Of a DNA stretch of 24,724 bases, positions 14,876 to 21,905 are shown in pieces; the stretch's first letter is position 1, and each line of letters begins with the position of its first letter. The notes beneath the pieces were generated by a model, which worked only from the letters and a program-made list of their open reading frames with translations, did not search any database and was not told the origin of the DNA. The position numbers were made by a program, and so were the translations under genes. The stretch is taken from IMG/VR virus record IMGVR_UViG_3300028548_002938, positions 1 to 24,724 of that record. One strand, 5' to 3'. The DNA is from a virus.

Positions 14876-15279
14876 TTGGGTTTCTCCTTCATCCAGTCTA
14901 CTGGAATTAATCTATCGGCATATAGGAAGCCATGTTTGTCACACCACCCCCCATATGTCTGGGAGGAAGATTTGCTTAACTTAGTTCTACTGCTACTGAA
15001 TACAAACCTAATGTCTAACAGTGGATGCTGCTCCTTAATCAACAGATGTTTGGTTCTGTCGCTAGGCATGAAGCGTCCTTTTGTCTCGATTATGATACCG
15101 TTAGACATCTTGAAATCAGGTGTGTACGTCCTTGGTTTTGACACAAATTTGACTTTGAACTTTTCATATTCATAGTCTGTCTTATGAGCCTTAAGATGTT
15201 TAGCGTTGTCTTGCTCTAAACCAGAACGGTAGCCAGCCTTTAGGGCTGATTGCCTTAGCTTGCTTCTGGGGGTTGCCAT
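14872..15279 (-). CDS. Endonuclease I, T7 gp3-like Holliday junction resolvase
   Basis: The 135-residue enzyme cuts branched DNA, resolving recombination and replication intermediates and helping break down host DNA. The active-site residues fall at the T7 positions: D55 in YTPDF, E65 and K67 in IIIETKGRF; an N-terminal Glu (E22) corresponds to T7 E20. Further family sequence is QHPLLDIRFVFS and YGGWCDKHGFLYADRLIP. GAGG lies seven bases before the ATG. The start is 25 bases inside the exonuclease gene, an overlap consistent with coupled synthesis of the two nucleases. Confidence 0.95.
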   Translation of the reverse strand: MATPRSKLRQSALKAGYRSGLEQDNAKHLKAHKTDYEYEKFKVKFVSKPRTYTPDFKMSNGIIIETKGRFMPSDRTKHLLIKEQHPLLDIRFVFSSSRTKLSKSSSQTYGGWCDKHGFLYADRLIPVDWMKEKPK

Positions 15280-15941
15280 ATCTGATCCTCCTCACGACGT
15301 AACCACAACAACCTAGCATTCTCAATGACTTTCTCTTCGTCACCTTTGTATGCCTTGACACAGAGGTCGTATAACTCACGCTCTGTGGTTGCCTTAGCTA
15401 ACATCTTCTTAGACTTAACAGGACCAATACCCATAAGGCCACCAACATTGTCAGCAGAGTCACCCGTTAGGATTTGACCATAGACAAACTGTAAGCCCTC
15501 AAACTCCTCTACAGTCACTAGCGTACCTCGGTTGAAGTTGTAGTGGCCACATGGAATCTGTAGGAAGTCCTTGTCGATAGAAGCAATGATAGTACTAGGC
15601 CCAAGCTCTGTGGCTCGAATAGCAATATCATCATCTGCCTCTTGTCCTTCAGAGACCTTAGCATTGTAGTGTTCAATCAGGTATTGTCGCATAGCCCCTA
15701 GAAAGATAGGCTTAGGTCTTTCCTTTCGTTGTGCTTTGTATGTTGGTTGGAAGTCGTGTCTGAAGTTACCCTTACCTGTAAGGAACATCTCCCACACATC
15801 ATCACCACCAGCGAATGTTGTAGCTTCTAGGATGCGGTCCACAAGGTCGTCGATCTTATGTTCGCCATCTTCAGGGTCTTTATCCTCGCAGTAGTAGGCT
15901 GATCGGTAGGCTAGGATGTCGCCATCAATTAGTATCTTCAT
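15255..15941 (-). CDS. 5'-3' exonuclease, T7 gp6-like (FEN family)
   Basis: The 228-residue protein has the FEN/PIN-type metal centre: D6 and D8 in ILIDGDILAYR, E101/D103/D104 in EADDDIAI, D123/D125 in SIDKDFLQIP and D161/D164 in GDSADNVGG, followed by the helix-hairpin DNA-binding motif GIGPVKSKKML. In T7 this enzyme removes RNA primers and degrades host DNA to nucleotides for reuse. It is shorter than T7 gp6 (300 residues) but has all visible motifs. The ATG overlaps the DUF3310 gene stop (ATGA). Confidence 0.94.
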   Translation of the reverse strand: MKILIDGDILAYRSAYYCEDKDPEDGEHKIDDLVDRILEATTFAGGDDVWEMFLTGKGNFRHDFQPTYKAQRKERPKPIFLGAMRQYLIEHYNAKVSEGQEADDDIAIRATELGPSTIIASIDKDFLQIPCGHYNFNRGTLVTVEEFEGLQFVYGQILTGDSADNVGGLMGIGPVKSKKMLAKATTERELYDLCVKAYKGDEEKVIENARLLWLRREEDQIWQPPEAS

Positions 15942-16246
15942 AAGGTTTCATTACCGTTGATTTGGTTGATACGCATATCGCAGTATCGCTTGATCTTCTC
16001 TAGGTCTGTGATCTCACTGTCCTCCTGTGTTTTACCATCGTAAATCTTGTAGCCAGCACGAGTACCATACTTGATGATGTTACCACGCCAGAACTCTAAC
16101 TCATTCTTCATGATGAAGGTGATAGGTTCAATCTCAAACCTAGCGTAGTGATCTGGTTGATTGATGATGTCGTTGTCATACTCACACTCACCACAGATAC
16201 CATCGTCATCTAGGTAAGCCTCACAATCTAAGCAAAAGTTACTCAT
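15938..16246 (-). CDS. DUF3310 protein with N-terminal zinc-ribbon-like motif
   Basis: The ATG at 16246 is preferred (GGGAG, then seven bases), giving 102 residues; a longer frame has no ribosome site. Residues 5-22 contain C-x2-C and C-x2-C (FCLDCEAYLDDDGICGECE), a possible zinc ribbon. The rest matches DUF3310 phage proteins: PDHYARFEIEPITFI, GNIIKYGTRAG and DLEKIKRYCDMRIN. These proteins are widespread in phages, sometimes labelled nucleotide kinase, without a proven reaction that I can cite. The protein sits just upstream of the exonuclease. Confidence 0.82.
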   Translation of the reverse strand: MSNFCLDCEAYLDDDGICGECEYDNDIINQPDHYARFEIEPITFIMKNELEFWRGNIIKYGTRAGYKIYDGKTQEDSEITDLEKIKRYCDMRINQINGNETL

Positions 16247-16418
16247 CTGTTTCTCCCAATATGCTTTTGAATACATAGTCTAAGTTTGTTCCAGTAGCAC
16301 CGCAGTAGAGTAGTAGCTTCAGACCTAACTCTTGTGCGAAGGCTGCTGTCTTATCGTCTAGGTCGAAGGTACAGGTTGCACTGCCGTCTTTATGCTCAGA
16401 CAACGCTGTGACTTTCAT
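16239..16418 (-). CDS. Hypothetical small phage protein (MKVTALSEH type)
   Basis: The start at 16418 (MKVTALSEHKDGSATCTFDL) has GAGG eight bases upstream; an alternative ATG at 16436, with GGAG seven bases upstream and an eight-base overlap with the upstream stop, would add six residues. The 59-residue product has a beta-strand start and a helical end (AAFAQELGLKLLLYCGATG). Similar short MKV...DGSAT...FD proteins are common in T7-like phages, with unknown function. It overlaps the DUF3310 start by eight bases. Confidence 0.7.
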   Translation of the reverse strand: MKVTALSEHKDGSATCTFDLDDKTAAFAQELGLKLLLYCGATGTNLDYVFKSILGETDE

Positions 16419-16428
16419 TATCCCTACC

Positions 16429-16635
16429 TCACTCATCACCTATCTCCTTTGTTTTATTTAGTTCAGCTTGATAAGCATCACGAGCAGCATCAGCATCATG
16501 AGCAGCAGCCTCGTAAGCAGCATAAGCATCATAAGCAGCATCATAAGCATCATCATAAGCATCATAAGCAGCATGATAAGCAGACTTTAGTTCTTCTAGC
16601 TTAGTCATTGACTCTAACTCCTGAAATCTAGCCAT
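16429..16635 (-). CDS. Ala/Tyr/Asp-repeat coiled-coil protein
   Basis: With the ATG at 16635, which overlaps the ThyX stop (ATGA) and has GGAGG ten bases upstream, the product is 68 residues; a second ATG at 16608 with AGGAGTT is also possible. The centre is a low-complexity helix built on A-Y-D-A units (HAAYDAYDDAYDAAYDAYAA), followed by AADAARDAYQAELNK-like sequence. Such low-complexity Ala-rich helices recur in marine phages with variable length. It probably forms a long single helix or coiled coil; no function can be assigned. Confidence 0.65.
   Translation of the reverse strand: MARFQELESMTKLEELKSAYHAAYDAYDDAYDAAYDAYAAYEAAAHDADAARDAYQAELNKTKEIGDE
16468..16583. repeat. Short-period repeat encoding the Ala/Tyr/Asp helix
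   Basis: On the + strand this stretch is a patchwork of GCATCATAA, GCAGCATAA and GCATCATGA-like units of 6-9 bases, repeated in phase with the codons. Such tracts expand and contract by slippage and would vary protein length between related phages. Confidence 0.8.
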
Positions 16636-17303
16636 CAGTACTGATCCTCCATTAGAGCTAACCATGATACAGGGAATAAGTCCTCCATCTTTAAAGCAAT
16701 GTCCCATGCTACCTTCTGTGTCTCTGCTTGTGTGTCTGTAGCACAACGTAAGCGACACATGTCAGCAAAGGCGTCTAAGCTACCAGACCAATACCACTCG
16801 GTCATGGTGGATTGTGGTAGGATCATACGAGCTTGTTCAGGTGCCACACCTTGTTGTAGCATCTTGCGGTAGTCTCCTAGTGCCTTAGCGTTGACCTCAT
16901 CAGCGTAGATGCTAGGGAAGTACTGAGACTTACACTCAGCACCTGAGCCTTGCTTAACGTCCTCTGCACGGCCTCTCCATACGTCTGGTGTATAGAACTC
17001 AGGGTCATCATCGACGTAGCGACGACTGATCTCATTCCAACGTAAGAACTTATGCTTCACTAACTGTCGTGCTACAAAGATAGGTGCCTTGACGTGGTAT
17101 GATGCAAAGCAGTGGCCGAATGGACTAAGGTGTTTGTAGCTGGCTAGGTAGTTGACCAGCTTAGTGTCACGGCTTGACAACACGTTAGGGCCACCTACAC
17201 GTCCCTCAAAGGATGACTTCTTACCAAAGGATACCCGAGCAGCATTAACTACGCTAAGGTCCGTCCCCATTGAGTCTATAAGGGTTGCCTCTATGTTCGC
17301 CAT
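16635..17303 (-). CDS. thyX: Flavin-dependent thymidylate synthase ThyX
   Basis: The 222-residue enzyme methylates dUMP to dTMP using methylene-tetrahydrofolate and FAD/NADPH. The order of elements fits ThyX: an N-terminal VNAARVSFGK, HLSPFGHCFASYHVKAPIFV, the signature region RQLVKHKFLRWNEISRRY, then LPQSTMTEWYWSGSLDAF and RCATDTQAETQ. The ThyX motif is normally RHRx7S; here it is KHKx7S (K83-H84-K85 and S93), a conservative substitution. The protein would supply dTMP together with RNR. It is tightly coupled to neighbours (ATGA with the repeat protein; 13-base overlap with the gene upstream). Confidence 0.95.
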   Translation of the reverse strand: MANIEATLIDSMGTDLSVVNAARVSFGKKSSFEGRVGGPNVLSSRDTKLVNYLASYKHLSPFGHCFASYHVKAPIFVARQLVKHKFLRWNEISRRYVDDDPEFYTPDVWRGRAEDVKQGSGAECKSQYFPSIYADEVNAKALGDYRKMLQQGVAPEQARMILPQSTMTEWYWSGSLDAFADMCRLRCATDTQAETQKVAWDIALKMEDLFPVSWLALMEDQY

Positions 17304-17485
17304 TGTGCTTCCTCCTCCTCAAACATTTCCTGAGCTAAGTCTATCTGTTCTTGTGTTAGTTCTTGGTCACACCCAAGGTCTAAGTTAGTGGCTGTGAACC
17401 AACCATGTTGTAGTAGGCTGACATCTACCTCTAACTCATGGTTATTTTTGTCCATTAGGTAGACACGAGTGTCAATAATCTCCAT
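17291..17485 (-). CDS. Hypothetical acidic protein upstream of ThyX
   Basis: The ATG at 17485 (MEIIDTRVYLMDKNNHELEV) is preferred, having AGGA eight bases upstream; three earlier in-frame starts lie inside the upstream gene with poor sites. The 64-residue product has a beta-rich first half and an acidic helical end (QIDLAQEMFEEEEAQWRT). No family recognised. The stop lies 13 bases inside thyX. Confidence 0.6.
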   Translation of the reverse strand: MEIIDTRVYLMDKNNHELEVDVSLLQHGWFTATNLDLGCDQELTQEQIDLAQEMFEEEEAQWRT

Positions 17486-17621
17486 CCTCATCTTCCTCTT
17501 CATATGCTGCTTCAAGTAAAGCTGTCCAAAGGATGTCCAACTTACGATTTGTACGACCTAGTTCCCACACAGTGTACGCGAGGACTGCTAAAGTCCCCGC
17601 GAGTATGTATTCTATTCCCAA
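17472..17621 (-). CDS. 49-residue single-helix membrane protein
   Basis: This short frame fills the gap between two hypothetical genes. It starts at TTG 17621, ten bases inside the upstream gene, and ends 14 bases inside the downstream gene. The product begins with a hydrophobic helix (IEYILAGTLAVLAYTVW, residues about 3-19), then a basic turn (GRTNRK), a second amphipathic stretch (LDILWTALLEAAY) and an acidic tail (EEEDEDGDY). Topology with a positive cytoplasmic side looks real, but the TTG start has no strong Shine-Dalgarno sequence. Confidence 0.5.
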   Translation of the reverse strand: MGIEYILAGTLAVLAYTVWELGRTNRKLDILWTALLEAAYEEEDEDGDY

Positions 17622-17806
17622 AGGTCGTCTGCTGCACAACTCCAGACCATACGCCCATCTGACCGTTCAGCCGCAATGGACTCCACATTGGTCCACTCAG
17701 ACCGTGTAGCCTCAGAGACTACGTGTAGCCAATCCTCTAGGTAATCTACATCTGCTGAGATAGTCTTAACGATACCATTAAAGGTCATTTTGATGTCTAC
17801 TTGCAT
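17612..17806 (-). CDS. Hypothetical small protein
   Basis: The 64-residue product begins MQVDIKMTFNGIVKTISADV and has a compact alpha/beta look (strand, strand, helix DYLEDWLHVVSEATR, strand RMVWSCAA). No family recognised. The ATG shares one base with the stop of the ssDNA-binding protein gene (TAATG), indicating coupled translation. Confidence 0.65.
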   Translation of the reverse strand: MQVDIKMTFNGIVKTISADVDYLEDWLHVVSEATRSEWTNVESIAAERSDGRMVWSCAADDLWE

Positions 17807-18315
17807 TAGAACGCATCCTTATTTACTACAGAGCCACTTGACTCACCATCGTACTCAACCAAGTCAGTGATTGCTAGTTTCTCTAGTCGGATGGAAGCAC
17901 GAGAGCCATCACCATAGATAGAGACCTTAACGACAGCCTTAGTGCCATTACCTAGCTCACCATCCTCACTGAATGACCACTTCTTTGTGCTTTCACCTTC
18001 ACGGAAGTCGAACACTAGAGGGGCACCACCAAAGTCTTCGATACCAGAGGGGTGCTTGTTAGGACGCTTCAGCTTCAGGTACTTACCAGAGGCTAACTCT
18101 GAGTTACCAACCTTGATTGTGTCGTGGCCCATAGCTGATGGAGGAGCACCAGCACCAAAGAACTTATCGAAGTCCTCGTCTGTCTCTGGGTAGAAGTTGA
18201 CGTTGTACTGACCTTCCGTCTTTGCGTGGAAGTCCATGTTCGCATCCATGTTGTCTGTGAATACTCGTGCGTATTCGATGAAGCCTGTCATTGCGATTAC
18301 TGTTGTCTTAGCCAT
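17806..18315 (-). CDS. Single-stranded DNA-binding protein, T7 gp2.5-like (probable)
   Basis: The ATG at 18315 shares its first base with the stop of the polymerase C-part, giving 169 residues; the longer frame reaches into that gene. The protein is beta-rich (an OB-fold would fit) with an early YNVNFYPETDEDFDKFF, basic strands KYLKLKRPNK, then VFDFREGE and VVKVSIYGDGSRASIRLEKL, and a tail containing acidic residues ending in a terminal Phe (VVNKDAF). T7 gp2.5 also ends in an acidic tail with a C-terminal aromatic that contacts polymerase and helicase. Position directly after the DNA polymerase supports the call; sequence similarity to T7 itself is low, so a related recombination/ssDNA protein is possible. 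Confidence 0.7.
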   Translation of the reverse strand: MAKTTVIAMTGFIEYARVFTDNMDANMDFHAKTEGQYNVNFYPETDEDFDKFFGAGAPPSAMGHDTIKVGNSELASGKYLKLKRPNKHPSGIEDFGGAPLVFDFREGESTKKWSFSEDGELGNGTKAVVKVSIYGDGSRASIRLEKLAITDLVEYDGESSGSVVNKDAF

Positions 18316-18890
18316 TAGTGAATATCCTTGTAAGAGTTGCCCACGGCGTAGTCTACGTCCAGTGGAACATTGAGTTGAATGATAGTATTGAGCTTGTCTT
18401 TGCACTCAAGTAGTACTTTAGTTGTTCTGTCTGCATCATCAGTCTCTACGATTACCTCATCGTGGAATTGACCAATGACTTTCTCACCAGCTCCCTTAAC
18501 TAGCTTCACATATTGGTCGAAGCAGTAGACGCCAGTTGATTGGTTTGTAGTAGACCAACGGTCCTTTTCAGACCGTAGGCTGTGCCAGAACCCTGACACG
18601 TCGTTGTAAATCCATGATTCATCACCTATCTTACGAACCTTTCTTGTTTCAGCTATCTTTTCTACTGCCCAGTTACGGTCCCAGTATGCTGTGATTAACT
18701 TCTTAGCTGCCATAACCTTGAGGCCAGTGGCACGTGAGAGTGTCGATGCACCTACACCATAGACGGCGCTGTAGTTCACAGCCTTGTACGCCTTTCGAAC
18801 AGCTACAATCTGTGAAGCTAGTTCCGCTTGCTCACCCTTTGGCAGGGACTTCATTTGTTCTAGCGTTAGGCCAGTACCGATCTTCGCCAT
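18315..18890 (-). CDS. DNA polymerase A, C-terminal part (motifs B and C) as a separate frame
   Basis: The 191-residue product starts at ATG 18890 with GAGG at a normal spacing, so it can be translated on its own. It carries polymerase motif B with the T7-type spacing R-x3-K-x3-Y-x3-Y (R32, K36, Y40, Y44 in VRKAYKAVNYSAVYGVGAS) and motif C, GQFHDEVIVE (H143, D144, E145). The thumb, exonuclease and motif A lie in the upstream frame. No motif is missing across the pair, which suggests that two polypeptides assemble into one enzyme. The frame is +1 relative to the N-part. An assembly or sequencing error is unlikely to explain it alone because several in-frame stops and a repeat pair lie between. 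Confidence 0.9.
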   Translation of the reverse strand: MAKIGTGLTLEQMKSLPKGEQAELASQIVAVRKAYKAVNYSAVYGVGASTLSRATGLKVMAAKKLITAYWDRNWAVEKIAETRKVRKIGDESWIYNDVSGFWHSLRSEKDRWSTTNQSTGVYCFDQYVKLVKGAGEKVIGQFHDEVIVETDDADRTTKVLLECKDKLNTIIQLNVPLDVDYAVGNSYKDIH

Positions 18891-18922
18891 CTTTCCTCAT
18901 CCTCCATGCTTTTCCTATGCAA

Positions 18923-18974
18923 TGTTGCTCTGAGCCAACCTGTCCCCACTTAGTGTTGCTCTGAGCCAACCTGT
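18923..18974. repeat. Pair of 21-bp direct repeats in the gap between the polymerase halves
   Basis: The sequence TGTTGCTCTGAGCCAACCTG plus T occurs at 18923-18943 and again, identical, at 18954-18974, spaced 31 bp start to start (about three helical turns) with a 10-base spacer. Each copy can fold as a small hairpin (GTTG with CAAC). The 14-base core TGCTCTGAGCCAAC is found a third time at 20629-20642 inside the helicase gene. Function unknown: insertion scar, protein-binding site or RNA element. Confidence 0.9.
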
Positions 18975-18981
18975 TCTGTGA

Positions 18982-20334
18982 CTAGTTCTGTTTTTGGTAC
19001 CATTGGTAGAACTCGTACTCCTCTTGTGTTAATGCCCCCGCGTGTACGGAGAGCGAAATATGTGGGTCATACCCCTTAACATTCATACTTTCCACATACT
19101 CAGGGTCCAATGGTTGCATGTAGTGTCGCTTAGTAGTGTCCTCTAGGGATACCATATCGCAACCTACTAGAACCTTACCCTCTGGTGCAATCAAGCACCC
19201 CCTGATCTCTTTACCCCAAGGCTTATCAACAGCAGGAAGATTAACTAAAGGCTTCCTGTGCTTGAACCTGAAGGTGTTAGTGAGTCCAGAGATACCAGCC
19301 ACTAGATACCCACCCACTTCACACTCAATGAAACCCTTAACGACACCTAGTCTGTGGCTGATAACCGTCAGGTCTTCCAAGAGTTTGATCGAAGGCTCTA
19401 CCTCTGCTAGTTCTACTACACTAGGACATAGGTCTGAGCCGTCTCGTACTTGTGGTATCTTGCGCTCCTCACCAAAACCTTCACCTCGTACATACTTAAA
19501 TGTCCGTGGCTGCCAGCCTAGCTGATAGAGCCATTCCTTTACTTGTTCGTGGCTGTTAGGGTTGCCATCCTCATGTCCAACCAACACAGTCATAGGCTGC
19601 ATTGTAGATGCTGGCATGTAGGACTCTAGTAGCAACTGTTGCCAAGCCTCGCCTCTTGAGGAAAGTGTACCATCTTTCTTGTACATAACCTTTGGCGGGT
19701 TCATCACCTTAGTGATAGGCTTCTTCGGCATTGCTTGTGATAGCTGTGTTTGTGAGTCCTCCTTCATCTCTAATAGTTTGTCGTGTAGTGCTTGAGCCTT
19801 TGGCACATCTAAGCGCCAACCGTATACTTCCTGATCCCTTGCACATTGTAGTTTGAATGTAAGGTAGTCAGTGAGTTTCTCTAGCTCCCCTTCTTCACGG
19901 TAGAGGCGCTTGAGCTTACGCTCTAGTATGTACCACACCTCTAGGTTAATCTTAACGTCTTCTTCACACCTATGCTTGTAGTCTTCATAGGCTAGGTTGT
20001 CCCAGTCCTCAACCTCTGGCTTCTTTACACCAACTGTTGCACCCCAGTGAGCTAAACCGTGTCTTGCTCGTTTAGGTTCTAAGTACCACGACAGCGCCAA
20101 GGTATCAATGATAGTAGCATCTGTTGTGATGCCAAACTTTATCAGGGCAGGTATATCGAAACCCACAATGTTATGGCCGATTGCTGTTGTAGTCTTAAAC
20201 ATGACCTCCTGAATGGTACTAAGGTCATTAGTGCTGTGTACCTCACCAGAGCCTACTACCGACCACGAGAAGACGTGTATCTTAGTAAGCCTATCTAGGA
20301 GGCCGTCTGTCTCAATATCGAATACAATTTTCAT
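18982..20334 (-). CDS. DNA polymerase A, N-terminal part: 3'-5' exonuclease and motif A
   Basis: The 450-residue product is T7 gp5-like. The exonuclease domain shows Exo I (FDIETDG, D6 and E8), Exo II (GHNIVGFDIPAL, D60) and Exo III (Y119...C-E-E-D126-V). The thumb and early palm follow, with TNTFRFKHRKPLVNLPA and motif A near D393 (VGCDMVSLE), then DPHISLSVHAGALTQEEYEF. The frame closes with TAG about 57 residues after motif A, before motif B. The remainder is encoded by the next gene after a 91-base gap holding a direct repeat. Together the parts total 641 residues (T7 gp5 has 704). The ATG overlaps the helicase stop (ATGA). Confidence 0.93.
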   Translation of the reverse strand: MKIVFDIETDGLLDRLTKIHVFSWSVVGSGEVHSTNDLSTIQEVMFKTTTAIGHNIVGFDIPALIKFGITTDATIIDTLALSWYLEPKRARHGLAHWGATVGVKKPEVEDWDNLAYEDYKHRCEEDVKINLEVWYILERKLKRLYREEGELEKLTDYLTFKLQCARDQEVYGWRLDVPKAQALHDKLLEMKEDSQTQLSQAMPKKPITKVMNPPKVMYKKDGTLSSRGEAWQQLLLESYMPASTMQPMTVLVGHEDGNPNSHEQVKEWLYQLGWQPRTFKYVRGEGFGEERKIPQVRDGSDLCPSVVELAEVEPSIKLLEDLTVISHRLGVVKGFIECEVGGYLVAGISGLTNTFRFKHRKPLVNLPAVDKPWGKEIRGCLIAPEGKVLVGCDMVSLEDTTKRHYMQPLDPEYVESMNVKGYDPHISLSVHAGALTQEEYEFYQWYQKQN

Positions 20335-21905
20335 AGAGCCTCCATAGTGAATGTTGATGTGTTGAATAGCATGTCGCCCGCGTGTCCCTCCTCTGATGTT
20401 GGGCGGTTCTTTTCGATGATCAGGCGTGTTGTGTTCCTATCCATGAAGTCTTCCGCGTCTTTGTCTCGATCTAACCGAATGATAACAGAGGCACGTTGGC
20501 CCAGCATCTTACAGTATTTAACCTCGTTGTCCTCATTAGTGTGGGCGATGGTAATGATGCCCACGTTAAGGTCTGCTGCAACCTTAGACAACCTAACAGC
20601 TAACTCAGCTAGTAGGCCCTCCTTGTTCTGCTCTGAGCCAACAGAGATAACATCTTGCACAGGCTCGAACATAACGTAGTCACAACCATATGCTTCCTTG
20701 AACATCCGTATCTGTGAGATCAACTCATCAGCACCCTGACCATCCTTCATGAAGTATTGATAGTAGTTCTCGCTGTCTCCTAGTCGTTGGATGCTTGCTC
20801 GTACTTCATCAGTCTTACCCTTCTCCTCAACCAAGTCCTTGCGGGTCAGGTTGTCCTTGAGGTCATACGACACCAAGCCAAGCACAGAGCGTAGCTTAGT
20901 TTCCTCTAGGTGCATCGTAGCGAAGGTAACGCCACGCTGTAGGAAGTTCCATTCAAGGTATCTCATTAGCTCTGTCTTACCAATACCTGTAGGTGCCTTG
21001 AACACTGTGAAGTGCCCCTGCATCAACCCCATTGCCTTCTTATCGAAGTCTGGGATGCCCGTAGGGACATAGGAGTGGTCAGGCGTATCATCGAACAACT
21101 CTAGCAGATCATCTGCACTGTGTAGGATGTTGTCAGGCATGAAGCGCTGAGCGTTATACCACGCGCTCTTGTACTCACTAGCCTTGTTAGCCTGTAAGAA
21201 CTCGTTAGCGTCCTTATAGAGCGTGTGATCGACCCTGTAGACCTTGTTAGGGAAGATGTTGTTGATCTTCTGTGCCACCTCATCACCAGCACCATCCTTA
21301 TCGACACTCAGGACAATCTTTTCGAAGCTATCTAGCCACGGTATGACGTTCTCCCAGAATGCCTTAGATGGGTTGGCTGATGGTAGTGATACGACAGGTG
21401 TTGGGTAGCGTGAGCCACGACCAATCATCTGCCACGCTGACATAGCGTCAAGTTCTCCTTCAGTGATAGTAACCATCTTAGATGTACCAGCAACAAACAG
21501 GTTCATCCCAAACAACTCATCCATCTTACCAACAGCAGTGAAAGACTTAGGTAATCTACGTGTCTTCTTACTACCTGATGGGTAGATGTATTCTTGTTGG
21601 ATCGGTACGCCTTCCCTAGTGCATAGGGTCTTGACGTTGTAGTGTTCCATCACATCCTGTGCGATACCACGCATAGGAACAAACTTGTATAGGCTCTCTG
21701 GTGGCCTTTCTACTACCACCACTGGTGAATTAAAACCCTTATCCTCTAAGGGGTACTTGTCTAATATTTCCTGATCGTATTTACGACCAGCCTTTGGATA
21801 TGCGCTACCACAAGAATAACACACTCCAACCATCTTGACTGAATTATAAGCGAAAGCATCACTGCTAGGGCAATTCGGGCAAGGCTGTCTAGTTACTTCT
21901 GACAT
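20331..21905 (-). CDS. Primase-helicase, T7 gp4-like
   Basis: The 524-residue protein unwinds DNA and makes primers at the fork. From the N-terminus: zinc-binding domain with C9-x2-C12 and C29-x2-C32 (CPNC, CYSC); TOPRIM primase core with TEGELDAMS (148-156) and SVDKDGAGDE (200-209); linker; and RecA-like helicase with Walker A APTGIGKTEL (304-313), MHLEETK and a later TIAHTNEDNEVKYCK segment with the downstream ASVIIRLDRD. Length is close to T7 gp4 (566). It is the first gene after the largest gap of the leftward block, suggesting a promoter or control point upstream, and is coupled to the polymerase by an ATGA overlap. Confidence 0.95.
   Translation of the reverse strand: MSEVTRQPCPNCPSSDAFAYNSVKMVGVCYSCGSAYPKAGRKYDQEILDKYPLEDKGFNSPVVVVERPPESLYKFVPMRGIAQDVMEHYNVKTLCTREGVPIQQEYIYPSGSKKTRRLPKSFTAVGKMDELFGMNLFVAGTSKMVTITEGELDAMSAWQMIGRGSRYPTPVVSLPSANPSKAFWENVIPWLDSFEKIVLSVDKDGAGDEVAQKINNIFPNKVYRVDHTLYKDANEFLQANKASEYKSAWYNAQRFMPDNILHSADDLLELFDDTPDHSYVPTGIPDFDKKAMGLMQGHFTVFKAPTGIGKTELMRYLEWNFLQRGVTFATMHLEETKLRSVLGLVSYDLKDNLTRKDLVEEKGKTDEVRASIQRLGDSENYYQYFMKDGQGADELISQIRMFKEAYGCDYVMFEPVQDVISVGSEQNKEGLLAELAVRLSKVAADLNVGIITIAHTNEDNEVKYCKMLGQRASVIIRLDRDKDAEDFMDRNTTRLIIEKNRPTSEEGHAGDMLFNTSTFTMEAL

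Noticed and set aside
16468-16583. CRISPR-like short repeats
   Set aside because: Units are 6-9 bases in codon phase with no spacers; they encode the Ala/Tyr/Asp helix.
18891-18981. Intein or group I intron splitting the DNA polymerase
   Set aside because: The gap is only 91 bases, far too short for either, no intein motifs exist at the frame ends, and the second frame has its own start and ribosome site.
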